Assembly (NCBI GenBank): GCA_031404455.1
Contig: JANNHP010000297.1
Span: 1-11,265 of the forward strand
Direction: 5' to 3'
From: JANNHP01 sp031404455
Lineage (GTDB): Bacteria; Planctomycetota; JAJSAM01; JAJVHW01
DNA: 11,265 nucleotides
Each line of letters opens with the position of its first letter. Within the stretch, counting starts at the first letter, position 1. The translations under genes were made by a program, and so were the position numbers. Below are positions 5,674 to 11,265 of this stretch, piece after piece. Below the pieces are notes generated by a model. It worked only from the letters and a program-made list of their open reading frames with translations, searched no databases and was not told where the DNA came from.

Positions 5674-6438
5674 TCAGTTGCCCGTGCCCCAGCGGCGGCG
5701 GATCCACCGCTCGGCGGGCGCGAAGATCGCCTTGTCGGCGACGAGGCCGACGACCACGATCACGAGCATGATCCCGAGCACCTGGTCCATCGCGAGCAGC
5801 TCGCGGCCGTAGTGGAGGAGATAGCCGAGGCCGAAGCCCGTCAGGATCGTCACGTAGATCTCAGCCGCCATGAGCGAGCGCCACGCGAACGCCCAGCCCT
5901 GCTTCATCCCCACGGCGACGACCGGGAGCGAAGCCGGAACGAGCACCCGTAGCACGGTGTGGAGACCGCTCGAACCCATCGTCCGCGCCGCGCGGGCGTA
6001 GATCGGCGGGATGGAGCGGAGCCCGTCGTCCGTCGCGATCTGGATCGACCACACGGTGCCCATCACCACGACGAAGAGCATCGCGTGCTCCGTCTGACCG
6101 AACCAGAGCAGCGCGAGCGGCACCCAGCAGACGCTCGGCAGCGTCTGGAGTCCGAGCGCGACGACGCCGATCGTGTCGCGGCACGCGCGAAAGCGCGCCG
6201 TGAGGCAGCCGAGCGGGATGCCGAGGAGGATGCCGAGCAGGTAGCCGATGCCGAGCCTGCGCAGCGTGACGAGCGTCGCGTCGAGGAGCGAACCGTCTGC
6301 CGCGGCGCGCCCGAGGTAGCGCGCGACGTCGAGCGGCGAGGGAACGAGCACCGGCGACCAGCGGCCCGACGCCGCGAGCGCGTGCCAGATGGCGACGAGC
6401 GCCGCGAAGAACGCCGCCGCGATCGCCGCTCGCCTCAC
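5674..6438 (-). CDS. ABC importer permease, sulfonate/nitrate/taurine type
   Basis: 254 residues, GTG start overlapping the ATPase stop as GTGA. An N-terminal hydrophobic segment (~5-23) is followed by VPSPLDVARYL (32-42), the PSP motif usual at this point in SsuC/TauC/NrtB permeases, and then about five more membrane segments. The cytoplasmic EAA loop is clear at 147-172 (ARAARTMGSS, then VLRVLVPASLP), the docking site for the ATPase. GWAFAWRSLMAAEIY (181-195) is also characteristic of the family. It should form the membrane channel of the importer as a homodimer, with the ATPase below and the lipoprotein outside. No sequence feature tells sulfonates from nitrate, bicarbonate or thiamine precursors. 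Confidence 0.92.
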   Translation of the reverse strand: MRRAAIAAAFFAALVAIWHALAASGRWSPVLVPSPLDVARYLGRAAADGSLLDATLVTLRRLGIGYLLGILLGIPLGCLTARFRACRDTIGVVALGLQTLPSVCWVPLALLWFGQTEHAMLFVVVMGTVWSIQIATDDGLRSIPPIYARAARTMGSSGLHTVLRVLVPASLPVVAVGMKQGWAFAWRSLMAAEIYVTILTGFGLGYLLHYGRELLAMDQVLGIMLVIVVVGLVADKAIFAPAERWIRRRWGTGN

Positions 6439-7229
6439 GCGACCGCCCCGTTCCCGCCGAGGTGCGATTTCAGCGCCCTCGTGATCTCCCCCGAGAGGCG
6501 CGCCAGCTCGACGCCGTTCAGGTCGCGCGGACGCGGCAGGTCCACGACGAACTGCTCGCGGATCCGTCCGGGGTGCGGCGAGAACACGATCACGCGGTCG
6601 CCGAGGCACACGGCCTCGCGGACGTTGTGCGTGACGAAGACGATCGTCTTCTTGCGCTCCGACCAGATGCGCTGGAGGTCCTGGTAGAGCTGTTCGCGCG
6701 TCAGGGCGTCGAGTGCCGCGAACGGCTCGTCCATGAGCAGCACCTTCGGGTTCGGCGCGAGCGAGCGGGCGAGCGCCGTGCGCTGCTTCATGCCGCCCGA
6801 GAGCTCGTGGACGTAGGCGTGGCGGAAGTCGTCGAGGCCGACCATGCGCAGGTAGTGGGTCGCGGTGTCGCGGCGCGCGGCGCGGTCGAGTCCGGGCTTC
6901 AGCTCGAGCCCGAACTCCACGTTGCCGAGCACGTCGCGCCACGGAAAGAGTGCGGGCTCCTGGAACATCACCATCCGGTCGCGGCCAGGTCCCGCGACGC
7001 GCTTGCCGTCGACCATCACCTCGCCCGTGTCGGGGAAGTCGAGACCGGCGACGAGGTTGAGCAGCGTCGACTTGCCGCACCCGCTCGGCCCGACGAGGCA
7101 GACGAACTCGCCTTCGCCGACGGTGAGCGAGACGTCGGCGAGCGCCTGGACCTCGCGCCGTTCCTGACGGAACGACTTCGAGACGCCGGACACGGCGATC
7201 TTCGCGCTGTCGCTCTCTGCGCCCGTCAC
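6435..7229 (-). CDS. ABC importer ATPase, sulfonate/nitrate/taurine type
   Basis: 264 residues. Start taken as GTG at 7229-7227, which overlaps the TGA of the binding-protein gene (GTGA) and gives a normal length; longer open frames upstream belong to the neighbouring gene's region. Motifs are complete and in order: Walker A GPSGCGKST (47-55), Q loop with Gln90 in MFQEPALFPW, signature LSGGMKQR (143-150), Walker B VLLMDEPF (163-170), D-loop ALD (172-174) and the switch His201 in VTHNV. The FQE...LFPW Q-loop form and a C-terminus without regulatory TOBE domain are typical of SsuB/TauB/NrtD proteins. It is expected to power uptake through the permease encoded directly downstream. Confidence 0.94.
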   Translation of the reverse strand: MTGAESDSAKIAVSGVSKSFRQERREVQALADVSLTVGEGEFVCLVGPSGCGKSTLLNLVAGLDFPDTGEVMVDGKRVAGPGRDRMVMFQEPALFPWRDVLGNVEFGLELKPGLDRAARRDTATHYLRMVGLDDFRHAYVHELSGGMKQRTALARSLAPNPKVLLMDEPFAALDALTREQLYQDLQRIWSERKKTIVFVTHNVREAVCLGDRVIVFSPHPGRIREQFVVDLPRPRDLNGVELARLSGEITRALKSHLGGNGAVA

Positions 7230-8236
7230 TTGAGATCCTGCACGAGGCGCCCGAGATCGCCGGCGTCGTTCAGGAATCCGACGGACTGCGCGGCCTTCAC
7301 GAACTTCTCGAAGTCGGAGACGGCGATCGCGGCGTCGAGACGCATGCGCGGCCAGCAGTGATCGAGGAGATCGGGCGGCATCTCCTGCCGCGTCAGGGCC
7401 TTGAGCTCGTCGCGGACGAGGCGCTTCGCGTCCTCCGGGTGCGCCGCGATCCACTCGGTCAGCTCCCGGTGCGCAGCCGTGAACTTCCGTGCGAGGTCCG
7501 GCTTCCCGGCCACGAACCGCTCGCTCGCGACGAGCACCGTCGTGATCGCATCGTCCTCGGAGACGAGGACCTTCCCGCCCGCCTCGCGCTCCAGGCGCGA
7601 GACCCACGGCTCCACCGTCCACACCGCGTCGAGGTCGCCCGTCTTGAAGAGCGCGAGCTGGTCGGGGTTCTGGGTCGGCAGCACGGTGACGTCGCCGCCG
7701 GTCTGGGTGACGGCGAAGCCGTTGGACCGCAGCCACGCCCGGCACGCGACGTCCTGCGTGTTGCCGAGCTGAGGTGTCGCGACCCTGCGACCCTTGAAGT
7801 CCGCGGCAGTCGCGATCCGCCCGTCGCCCTGGACGACGAGCGCCGCGCCGCCGCGGGTCGCGCCCGCCAGCACGCGGATGTCCGTCCCCTTCGACCTCAG
7901 GTGGGCGTTGAGCGCCGGGTTCGGCCCGACGTAGCCGAGGTCGATCGAATCGGCGAGAAGCGCTTCCATCTCGCTCGGTCCGGCGTTGTACGAGAACCAC
8001 TGGACACTCACGCCGGGACCGAGCCGCTTCTCGAACCAGCCGTCGCCCGAGCGGCTCATGGCGTGGGCGACGAGACCGTGCGCGTGCGTGACGTTCGGGA
8101 AGTGGCCGACGCGGACGACGACGGCCGCTGCGGCGCCGTCCGGACCCGGACGCTCGGAGGCGTCGCCGCAAGCGGCGGTCCATGCGACGGCGGCTGCGGT
8201 CACGCAGCGGACGAGCATCCGGGCGAGGCGCATCAT
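7226..8236 (-). CDS. ABC importer substrate-binding lipoprotein, sulfonate/nitrate/taurine (NMT1/SsuA-like)
   Basis: 336 residues from ATG at 8236-8234, with AGGAA (8242-8246) 5 nt upstream; a second ATG follows directly. The signal peptide MMRLARMLVRCVTAAAVAW ends in TAAC with Cys23, a lipobox with Thr where Leu is usual, so lipid anchoring is probable but not certain. The mature part follows the SsuA/NrtA plan: VRVGHFPNVTHAHGLVA (41-57), the GYVGPNPALNA turn (101-110), GGAALVVQGDG, ATAADFKGRRVATPQLGN, and an AVWTVEPWVSRLE segment. It captures the substrate outside the membrane and delivers it to the permease. It precedes the ATPase gene with a GTGA overlap. 82 nt separate it from the aminotransferase gene, enough for its own promoter, although I cannot identify one. 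Confidence 0.92.
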   Translation of the reverse strand: MMRLARMLVRCVTAAAVAWTAACGDASERPGPDGAAAAVVVRVGHFPNVTHAHGLVAHAMSRSGDGWFEKRLGPGVSVQWFSYNAGPSEMEALLADSIDLGYVGPNPALNAHLRSKGTDIRVLAGATRGGAALVVQGDGRIATAADFKGRRVATPQLGNTQDVACRAWLRSNGFAVTQTGGDVTVLPTQNPDQLALFKTGDLDAVWTVEPWVSRLEREAGGKVLVSEDDAITTVLVASERFVAGKPDLARKFTAAHRELTEWIAAHPEDAKRLVRDELKALTRQEMPPDLLDHCWPRMRLDAAIAVSDFEKFVKAAQSVGFLNDAGDLGRLVQDLK

Positions 8237-8318
8237 CGGGGTTCCTGTGACGCCGCAGAGGGTACGCGCTTGCCCTTGCGGCGGGAGTTTCACATCGGGA
8301 CGGAAGCGGCCGGCCCGG

Positions 8319-9551
8319 TCAGCGCGGCGGCAGCGCGCGGGCGGTCGTCTCGACGAGGCGCGGCACGTCGGCCGTGCGGACGCTGCAGAGGCCGACGCGG
8401 ACGGCGCCGTCCACGGGCACGACGTACACGCCCTCTTCGCGCATCCGCCGGGCGACTCCCGGCGCGTCGGGCGTGAAGACGGTCGTGAAGAACCCGCCGT
8501 CGTAGCGCGGGAACCGCAGCCCTGAGGCCTTCGCGGCTTCGTTGAACGCCGCGACGCGCGCGTCGAGGAGCTTGACGAGTTCGGCGCGTTCCGCCTCGGC
8601 CGCGGTCCGCGTGTCGGCGTCGGTGAGGAGGCGGGTGATCGCCGCCATGCCGCCGCGGTTGCAGTTCGACCACGTGCCGCGGCATGCGTACGTCAGCGCG
8701 GCCGCGAGGTCATCGCGCTGGGCGGGATCGGTCGCGAGAGCCACGAGCGCGCCGACGCGCAGACCGTAGTGCGTGAACGTCTTCGACGCCGTCCACGCGA
8801 CGAGCGTCAGCACGCGGTCGGAGATTGGCTCGAGCGCGGCGATCGGGCCAGCGATGCCGCGCTCCGGGCCGAACGCCGAGTAGGCCGCGTCGAGCAGCAC
8901 GGTGACCGGCGCGGACGACGCGTGGCGGGAGATGACCTCGACGACGGCTTTCCAGTCGTCGCGGCTCATCGAGTACCCGGTCGGGTTGTGGCACGGGTCG
9001 TTCAGGATCAGGAGCACGCGGTGCTGGGACTTCACGAGACGCTTCATCTCGGCGTCGAGCGCCGCCACGTCGAAGGCGCCCGCGTCGTCGAACATGCGGA
9101 AGGTCGCGACCTTGCGGTCGTGCTCGTCGGCGATCGTCTGGTAGGGGCCCCAGTAGTACGAGGTCGTGAGCAGCGACTGTCCCGGCTCCAGGAACGACGC
9201 GATCGCGTGGCGGAGCGCGCCGCTCCCGCCCGGCGTCGCGACGGCGGCCGCGCGCGCGGCGATCGACTTCTTCCCGCCCGCGATGTCGTCCACCACAGCC
9301 TTGAGGAAGGGCGCGCTCCCCGCGATCGGCGCGTACGGCGCCCACTCGGCCGAGGTCACCTCGCGCACCGCGCGCGCGGCCGTCGGCAGGACGGCGAGGG
9401 CGCCCGAGTCGTCGAGGAGGGCGCCGAGCGTCGCATTGACGATCGCCTCGCCCTTCGCCTTGCGCGCGTTGGCCTCCGCGTTCAGCGCGAAGATCGGGTC
9501 GTCGCCGGGGCGTCCTCGGCGCGAGGGGATCAGGTGGGCGGGGGTGCTCAT
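8319..9551 (-). CDS. PLP-dependent class I aminotransferase (aspartate/aromatic type)
   Basis: 410 residues, ATG at 9551-9549. The class I alpha pattern is complete: TPGGSGALR (106-114) for cofactor phosphate, NDPCHNPTG (184-192) with Asn189, DAAYSAFG (221-228) with Asp221 and Tyr224, Schiff-base Lys257 in TASKTFTHYGLRVGAL, and C-terminal Arg385 in the GAVRVGL context that usually binds the substrate carboxylate. These fit the AspC/TyrB branch (compare the family's TPGGTGALR, HNPTG and SKNF-YNERVGAL), a cytosolic enzyme exchanging amino groups between amino acids and 2-oxo acids. Arg292 of AspC, which sets dicarboxylate preference, cannot be located by eye, so substrate is open. It heads the leftward cluster and may be transcribed with the importer. 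No strong ribosome binding site is visible. Confidence 0.9.
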   Translation of the reverse strand: MSTPAHLIPSRRGRPGDDPIFALNAEANARKAKGEAIVNATLGALLDDSGALAVLPTAARAVREVTSAEWAPYAPIAGSAPFLKAVVDDIAGGKKSIAARAAAVATPGGSGALRHAIASFLEPGQSLLTTSYYWGPYQTIADEHDRKVATFRMFDDAGAFDVAALDAEMKRLVKSQHRVLLILNDPCHNPTGYSMSRDDWKAVVEVISRHASSAPVTVLLDAAYSAFGPERGIAGPIAALEPISDRVLTLVAWTASKTFTHYGLRVGALVALATDPAQRDDLAAALTYACRGTWSNCNRGGMAAITRLLTDADTRTAAEAERAELVKLLDARVAAFNEAAKASGLRFPRYDGGFFTTVFTPDAPGVARRMREEGVYVVPVDGAVRVGLCSVRTADVPRLVETTARALPPR

Positions 9552-9679
9552 GGCCGGACTCTAACGGGCGCGGCCGACGCGGGTCATCGGGCAATCCCCC
9601 GAACGAGGGCTTGGATGAAGCCAATGGGCTCGCTTAGGCTTCGCGACCCAGGTCCCATTTCAGGCGAGGGAGGCAGACG
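9552..9679. promoter_or_regulatory. Divergent intergenic region with candidate promoter and alternative hairpins
   Basis: It separates the leftward aminotransferase from the rightward DUF1579 gene, so both promoters should lie here. For the rightward gene TTGGAT (9611-9616) and TAGGCT (9635-9640), 18 nt apart, are a poor sigma70-like pair. GGCTT (9608-9612), AAGCC (9618-9622) and GGCTT (9637-9641) allow two exclusive small hairpins. GAGGGAGG (9666-9673) is a good ribosome binding site 6 nt before the ATG at 9680. Confidence 0.35.
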
Positions 9680-10285
9680 ATGAGCTGGAGCAACACCGTG
9701 ATGGTGGCGTTCGTGGTGGGTGCGGTGGCGTTCGTGGCGGGCCGCGGCTGGTCGGAGGACGCGCCGAAGGCGATGTCCGACGAAGAGCAGATGAAGGCGA
9801 TGATGGAGATGGCGGCGCTCGCCGACCAGCACAAGGAGCTCGCCAAGCAGGCTGGCACGTGGGACGCGGACATGACGATGTACCAGCCGGGCAAGGATCC
9901 GGTGAAGACGAAGGGCGTCTCGACGAGCCGCATGATCCTCGGCGGCCACTTCCTCGTGGCCGAGGACAAGGCCGACTGGATGGGCATGCCGTTCGAGGGC
10001 ATGGGCATCACCGGCTACAGCAAGGAGAAGCAGAAGTACTTCAGCATCTGGATGGACGTCATGGGCAGCACGCCGATGATCACGTGGGGCACGGCGGACG
10101 CTACCGGCAAGGTGATCACGTACGACGGCGAGCCGTACGACTGCGGCGCGATGGGCAAGATGACACCCCGCCTCAAGATCTCGAACGACGACGCCGACCA
10201 CATGACGTTCGAGATGTGGGCCAAGATGGGCAACTCGCCCGACTACGTGAAGCAGATGGACGGCAAGTACACGCGCCGGAAGTAG
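9680..10285 (+). CDS. DUF1579 family protein, exported or membrane-anchored
   Basis: 201 residues with a strong ribosome binding site. A hydrophobic segment (~6-21) after a short polar start suggests an uncleaved anchor or signal peptide. A methionine- and acid-rich stretch (DEEQMKAMMEMAAL) precedes the domain. From ~50 the DUF1579 pattern is clear: LAKQAGTWDADMTMY, ILGGHFLVAE, MPFEGMGITGYSKEKQKYFSIWMD, then GTADATGKVITYDGEPYD and a final strand with MTFEMWAKM. The family forms a small beta-barrel of unknown function, common in Planctomycetota and Acidobacteriota. The exonuclease III gene begins 7 nt downstream, so the two are probably cotranscribed, though no functional link is known. Confidence 0.88.
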   Translation: MSWSNTVMVAFVVGAVAFVAGRGWSEDAPKAMSDEEQMKAMMEMAALADQHKELAKQAGTWDADMTMYQPGKDPVKTKGVSTSRMILGGHFLVAEDKADWMGMPFEGMGITGYSKEKQKYFSIWMDVMGSTPMITWGTADATGKVITYDGEPYDCGAMGKMTPRLKISNDDADHMTFEMWAKMGNSPDYVKQMDGKYTRRK

Positions 10286-10292
10286 CAGCCCG

Positions 10293-11066
10293 GTGAGAGT
10301 CGTCACCTGGAACGTCAACTCGATCAAGGTCCGCGCGGATCAGGTCCTCGACTGGTCCGCGCGGAATTCCCCCGACGTGATCTGCCTCCAGGAGATCAAG
10401 ACCGAGGCCGCGGGCTTCCCCTCCGACCGGTTCGCGGCGCTCGGCTACACGAGCGCCGTGTCGGGACAGAAGACGTACAACGGCGTCGCGATCCTCGCGA
10501 AGGGCGAGCTCACGGACGTCGTCGCCGGCTTCGCCGATGGCGCCGAGGAGGACCCGCAGCGGCGCATCCTCCGCGCCACGTACCGCGGCGTCCGCGTCAT
10601 CGACTGCTACTGCCCGAACGGTGAGGAGGTCGGCACCGACAAGTACGCGTACAAGCTCCGCTGGTACGCGCGCCTGCGCGCCGCGCTCGACGCTCAGGAG
10701 GACCCGAAGGCGAAGCTCGTCCTCGTCGGCGACATGAACGTGGCGCCCCAGCCCATCGACGTGCACAAGCCCGAGCGCTGGGAGGGCAAGGTCCTCTTCA
10801 GCGATCAGGAGCGCTCGGCGCTCGCCGACCTGCGCGCGTTCGGACTCGAGGACTGCCTGAGGAAGCATCACCCCGAGGGCGGCATCTTCACCTGGTGGGA
10901 CTACCGGCTGAAGGCGTGGGATCGCAACTGGGGCCTGCGGATCGACCACATCCTCGCGACGAAGTCCCTCGCGGCACTCTGCACCGCCTGCGACGTGGAC
11001 AAGGAGCCTCGCGCGCTCGAGCGTCCGTCGGACCACGCGCCGGTCGTCGCTGTCTTCGACGTCTAG
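10293..11066 (+). CDS. xthA: Exonuclease III family AP endonuclease
   Basis: 257 residues, GTG start 7 nt after the DUF1579 stop; the frame begins directly with the family N-terminus MRVVTWNVNSIKVR, which fixes the start. Catalytic landmarks of the endonuclease/exonuclease/phosphatase fold are all present: Asn7 and Asn9 region, metal-binding Glu34 in LQEIK, YCPNG (106-110), Asp147 and Asn149 in GDMNVAP, RIDHILA (with Asp218) and Asp247-His248 in the closing PSDHAPV. Enzymes of this type cut DNA at abasic sites in base excision repair and trim 3' ends. Length (250-270 typical) and motif spacing are normal, with no sign of damage. No strong ribosome binding site is seen, which fits translational coupling to the upstream gene. 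Confidence 0.94.
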   Translation: MRVVTWNVNSIKVRADQVLDWSARNSPDVICLQEIKTEAAGFPSDRFAALGYTSAVSGQKTYNGVAILAKGELTDVVAGFADGAEEDPQRRILRATYRGVRVIDCYCPNGEEVGTDKYAYKLRWYARLRAALDAQEDPKAKLVLVGDMNVAPQPIDVHKPERWEGKVLFSDQERSALADLRAFGLEDCLRKHHPEGGIFTWWDYRLKAWDRNWGLRIDHILATKSLAALCTACDVDKEPRALERPSDHAPVVAVFDV

Positions 11067-11102
11067 AGCGCCGCGCGACAGGTCAGATCCGACTTCTCGG
11101 TA

Positions 11103-11147
11103 GGGGCGGACCCCCGTGTCCGCCCAACGTGGAATCGACGCGGACAC
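11103..11147. repeat. GC-rich palindromic intergenic repeat
   Basis: GGGCGGAC (11104-11111) and GTCCGCCC (11118-11125) form an 8-bp hairpin with a 6-nt loop. GCGGACAC (11140-11147) is an inverted copy of GTGTCCGC (11116-11123), giving an alternative pairing. The 'TAGGGGCGGAC...GTCCGCCC' layout is like dispersed REP-type intergenic repeats seen in many high-GC environmental genomes. It lies 37 nt after the exonuclease stop and could also act in transcript ending. Confidence 0.5.
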
Positions 11148-11172
11148 CGTTCCCTGCTGGACGATCAAAATA

Positions 11173-11207
11173 AAAACAGGAGCAGCCGATGAGGCTGCTC
11201 CTGTTTT
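11173..11207. terminator. Perfect 15-bp hairpin, bidirectional intrinsic terminator
   Basis: AAAACAGGAGCAGCC (11173-11187) pairs without mismatch with 11193-11207 around a GATGA loop. On the minus strand the stem runs into TTTTTATTTT, a strong T-tract, 14 nt past the stop of the leftward gene fragment. On the plus strand the stem ends in TTTT and is followed by GTCATTTG, so it could also end the exonuclease transcript. It is AT-rich and textbook in form, unlike anything else in the window. Confidence 0.88.
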
Positions 11208-11221
11208 GTCATTTGCGCAAT

Positions 11222-11265
11222 TTACTTGTCGCCCTGATGATTCACACTGCCGATGCCGCTAATAT
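11222..11265 (-). CDS. C-terminal end of a leftward gene, unidentified
   Basis: A minus-strand frame enters at the right edge and ends in TAA at 11224-11222, giving 13 residues, ISGIGSVNHQGDK, in the only minus frame with no earlier stop. The intrinsic terminator directly downstream supports a real gene end. Too little is present to name it. The last 105 bases contain 48 G or C by my count (46%) against about 70% elsewhere, so this gene may be foreign, contaminating or joined by assembly. Confidence 0.5.
   Translation of the reverse strand, partial: ISGIGSVNHQGDK

Noticed and set aside
5672..5707. Earlier GTG start for HPr at 5707
   Set aside because: It adds 12 residues not expected in HPr and overlaps the permease; GTG 5671 follows the permease stop by 2 nt. 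Not fully excluded.
3893..5812. 639-codon plus-strand frame overlapping ABC-F, HPr and permease
   Set aside because: It crosses the ends of three well-supported genes and has no recognisable content.
6439..7080. N-terminal extension of the permease frame into the ATPase gene (468 codons)
   Set aside because: The extension is an out-of-frame reading of the ATPase; GTG at 6438 with GTGA overlap gives a normal permease length.
7230..8183. N-terminal extension of the ATPase frame into the binding-protein gene (582 codons)
   Set aside because: The extension is a shadow of the binding protein; the conserved ATPase begins at GTG 7229.
8237..8293. Earlier start for the substrate-binding protein at 8293
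   Set aside because: It would place 19 polar residues before the signal peptide; ATG 8236 has AGGAA at correct distance.
1..11265. CRISPR arrays, toxin-antitoxin pairs, restriction or other defence genes, riboswitches, insertion sequences
   Set aside because: I looked on both strands for regular spaced repeats, transposase motifs and known small-gene pairs and found none; island cargo would lie left of the window.

Overview
The window is about 70% GC and densely coded. It looks like a chromosomal segment of an uncultivated high-GC bacterium. A DUF1579 protein with an N-terminal anchor, the CitMHS_2-type transporter, and frequent GTG starts with weak Shine-Dalgarno sites all recall Planctomycetota or a neighbouring phylum. 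There is no rRNA or complete marker gene, so this placement is only a guess.

Left edge (1-740): the right end of an integrated element. A leftward tyrosine-recombinase gene (N-terminal 192 residues in the window) is followed by short direct repeats of the integrase arm-site kind. Next comes the 3' part of a tRNA-Cys(GCA) gene, from the anticodon stem to CCA, with no 5' half. The island body and the restored tRNA gene should lie to the left, outside the window.

Middle left (740-5402): rightward genes. They encode an unassigned lipoprotein whose last ~23 codons have a degraded copy upstream of the gene, an ArsB/NhaD-superfamily (CitMHS_2-like) transporter, and a two-domain ABC-F ATPase. The ABC-F gene is preceded by a possible 13-codon leader ORF whose stop overlaps a candidate start.

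Middle right (5399-9551): a leftward cluster of a class I aminotransferase, then a sulfonate/nitrate/taurine-type ABC importer (binding lipoprotein, ATPase, permease), then an HPr-like phosphocarrier. The importer genes overlap by 4 nt at GTGA stop/start junctions, and HPr follows after 2 nt. Import of an organosulfur or nitrogen compound, transamination and a PTS-type regulator would make a coherent nutrient module, but the substrate cannot be read from the sequence. The HPr gene meets the ABC-F gene tail to tail with overlapping stop codons.

Right side (9552-11066): a divergent rightward pair, a DUF1579 exported or anchored protein and an exonuclease III-family DNA-repair enzyme, 7 nt apart.

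Right edge (11067-11265): a GC-rich palindromic repeat, then an abrupt fall to 46% GC with a perfect 15-bp bidirectional terminator and the last 13 codons of a leftward gene. This may be foreign DNA or an assembly join.

I see no CRISPR array, toxin-antitoxin pair, defence system or insertion sequence. The least ordinary features are the tRNA-Cys island junction, the HPr gene attached to an ABC importer, the duplicated lipoprotein tail and the compositional break at the right end.
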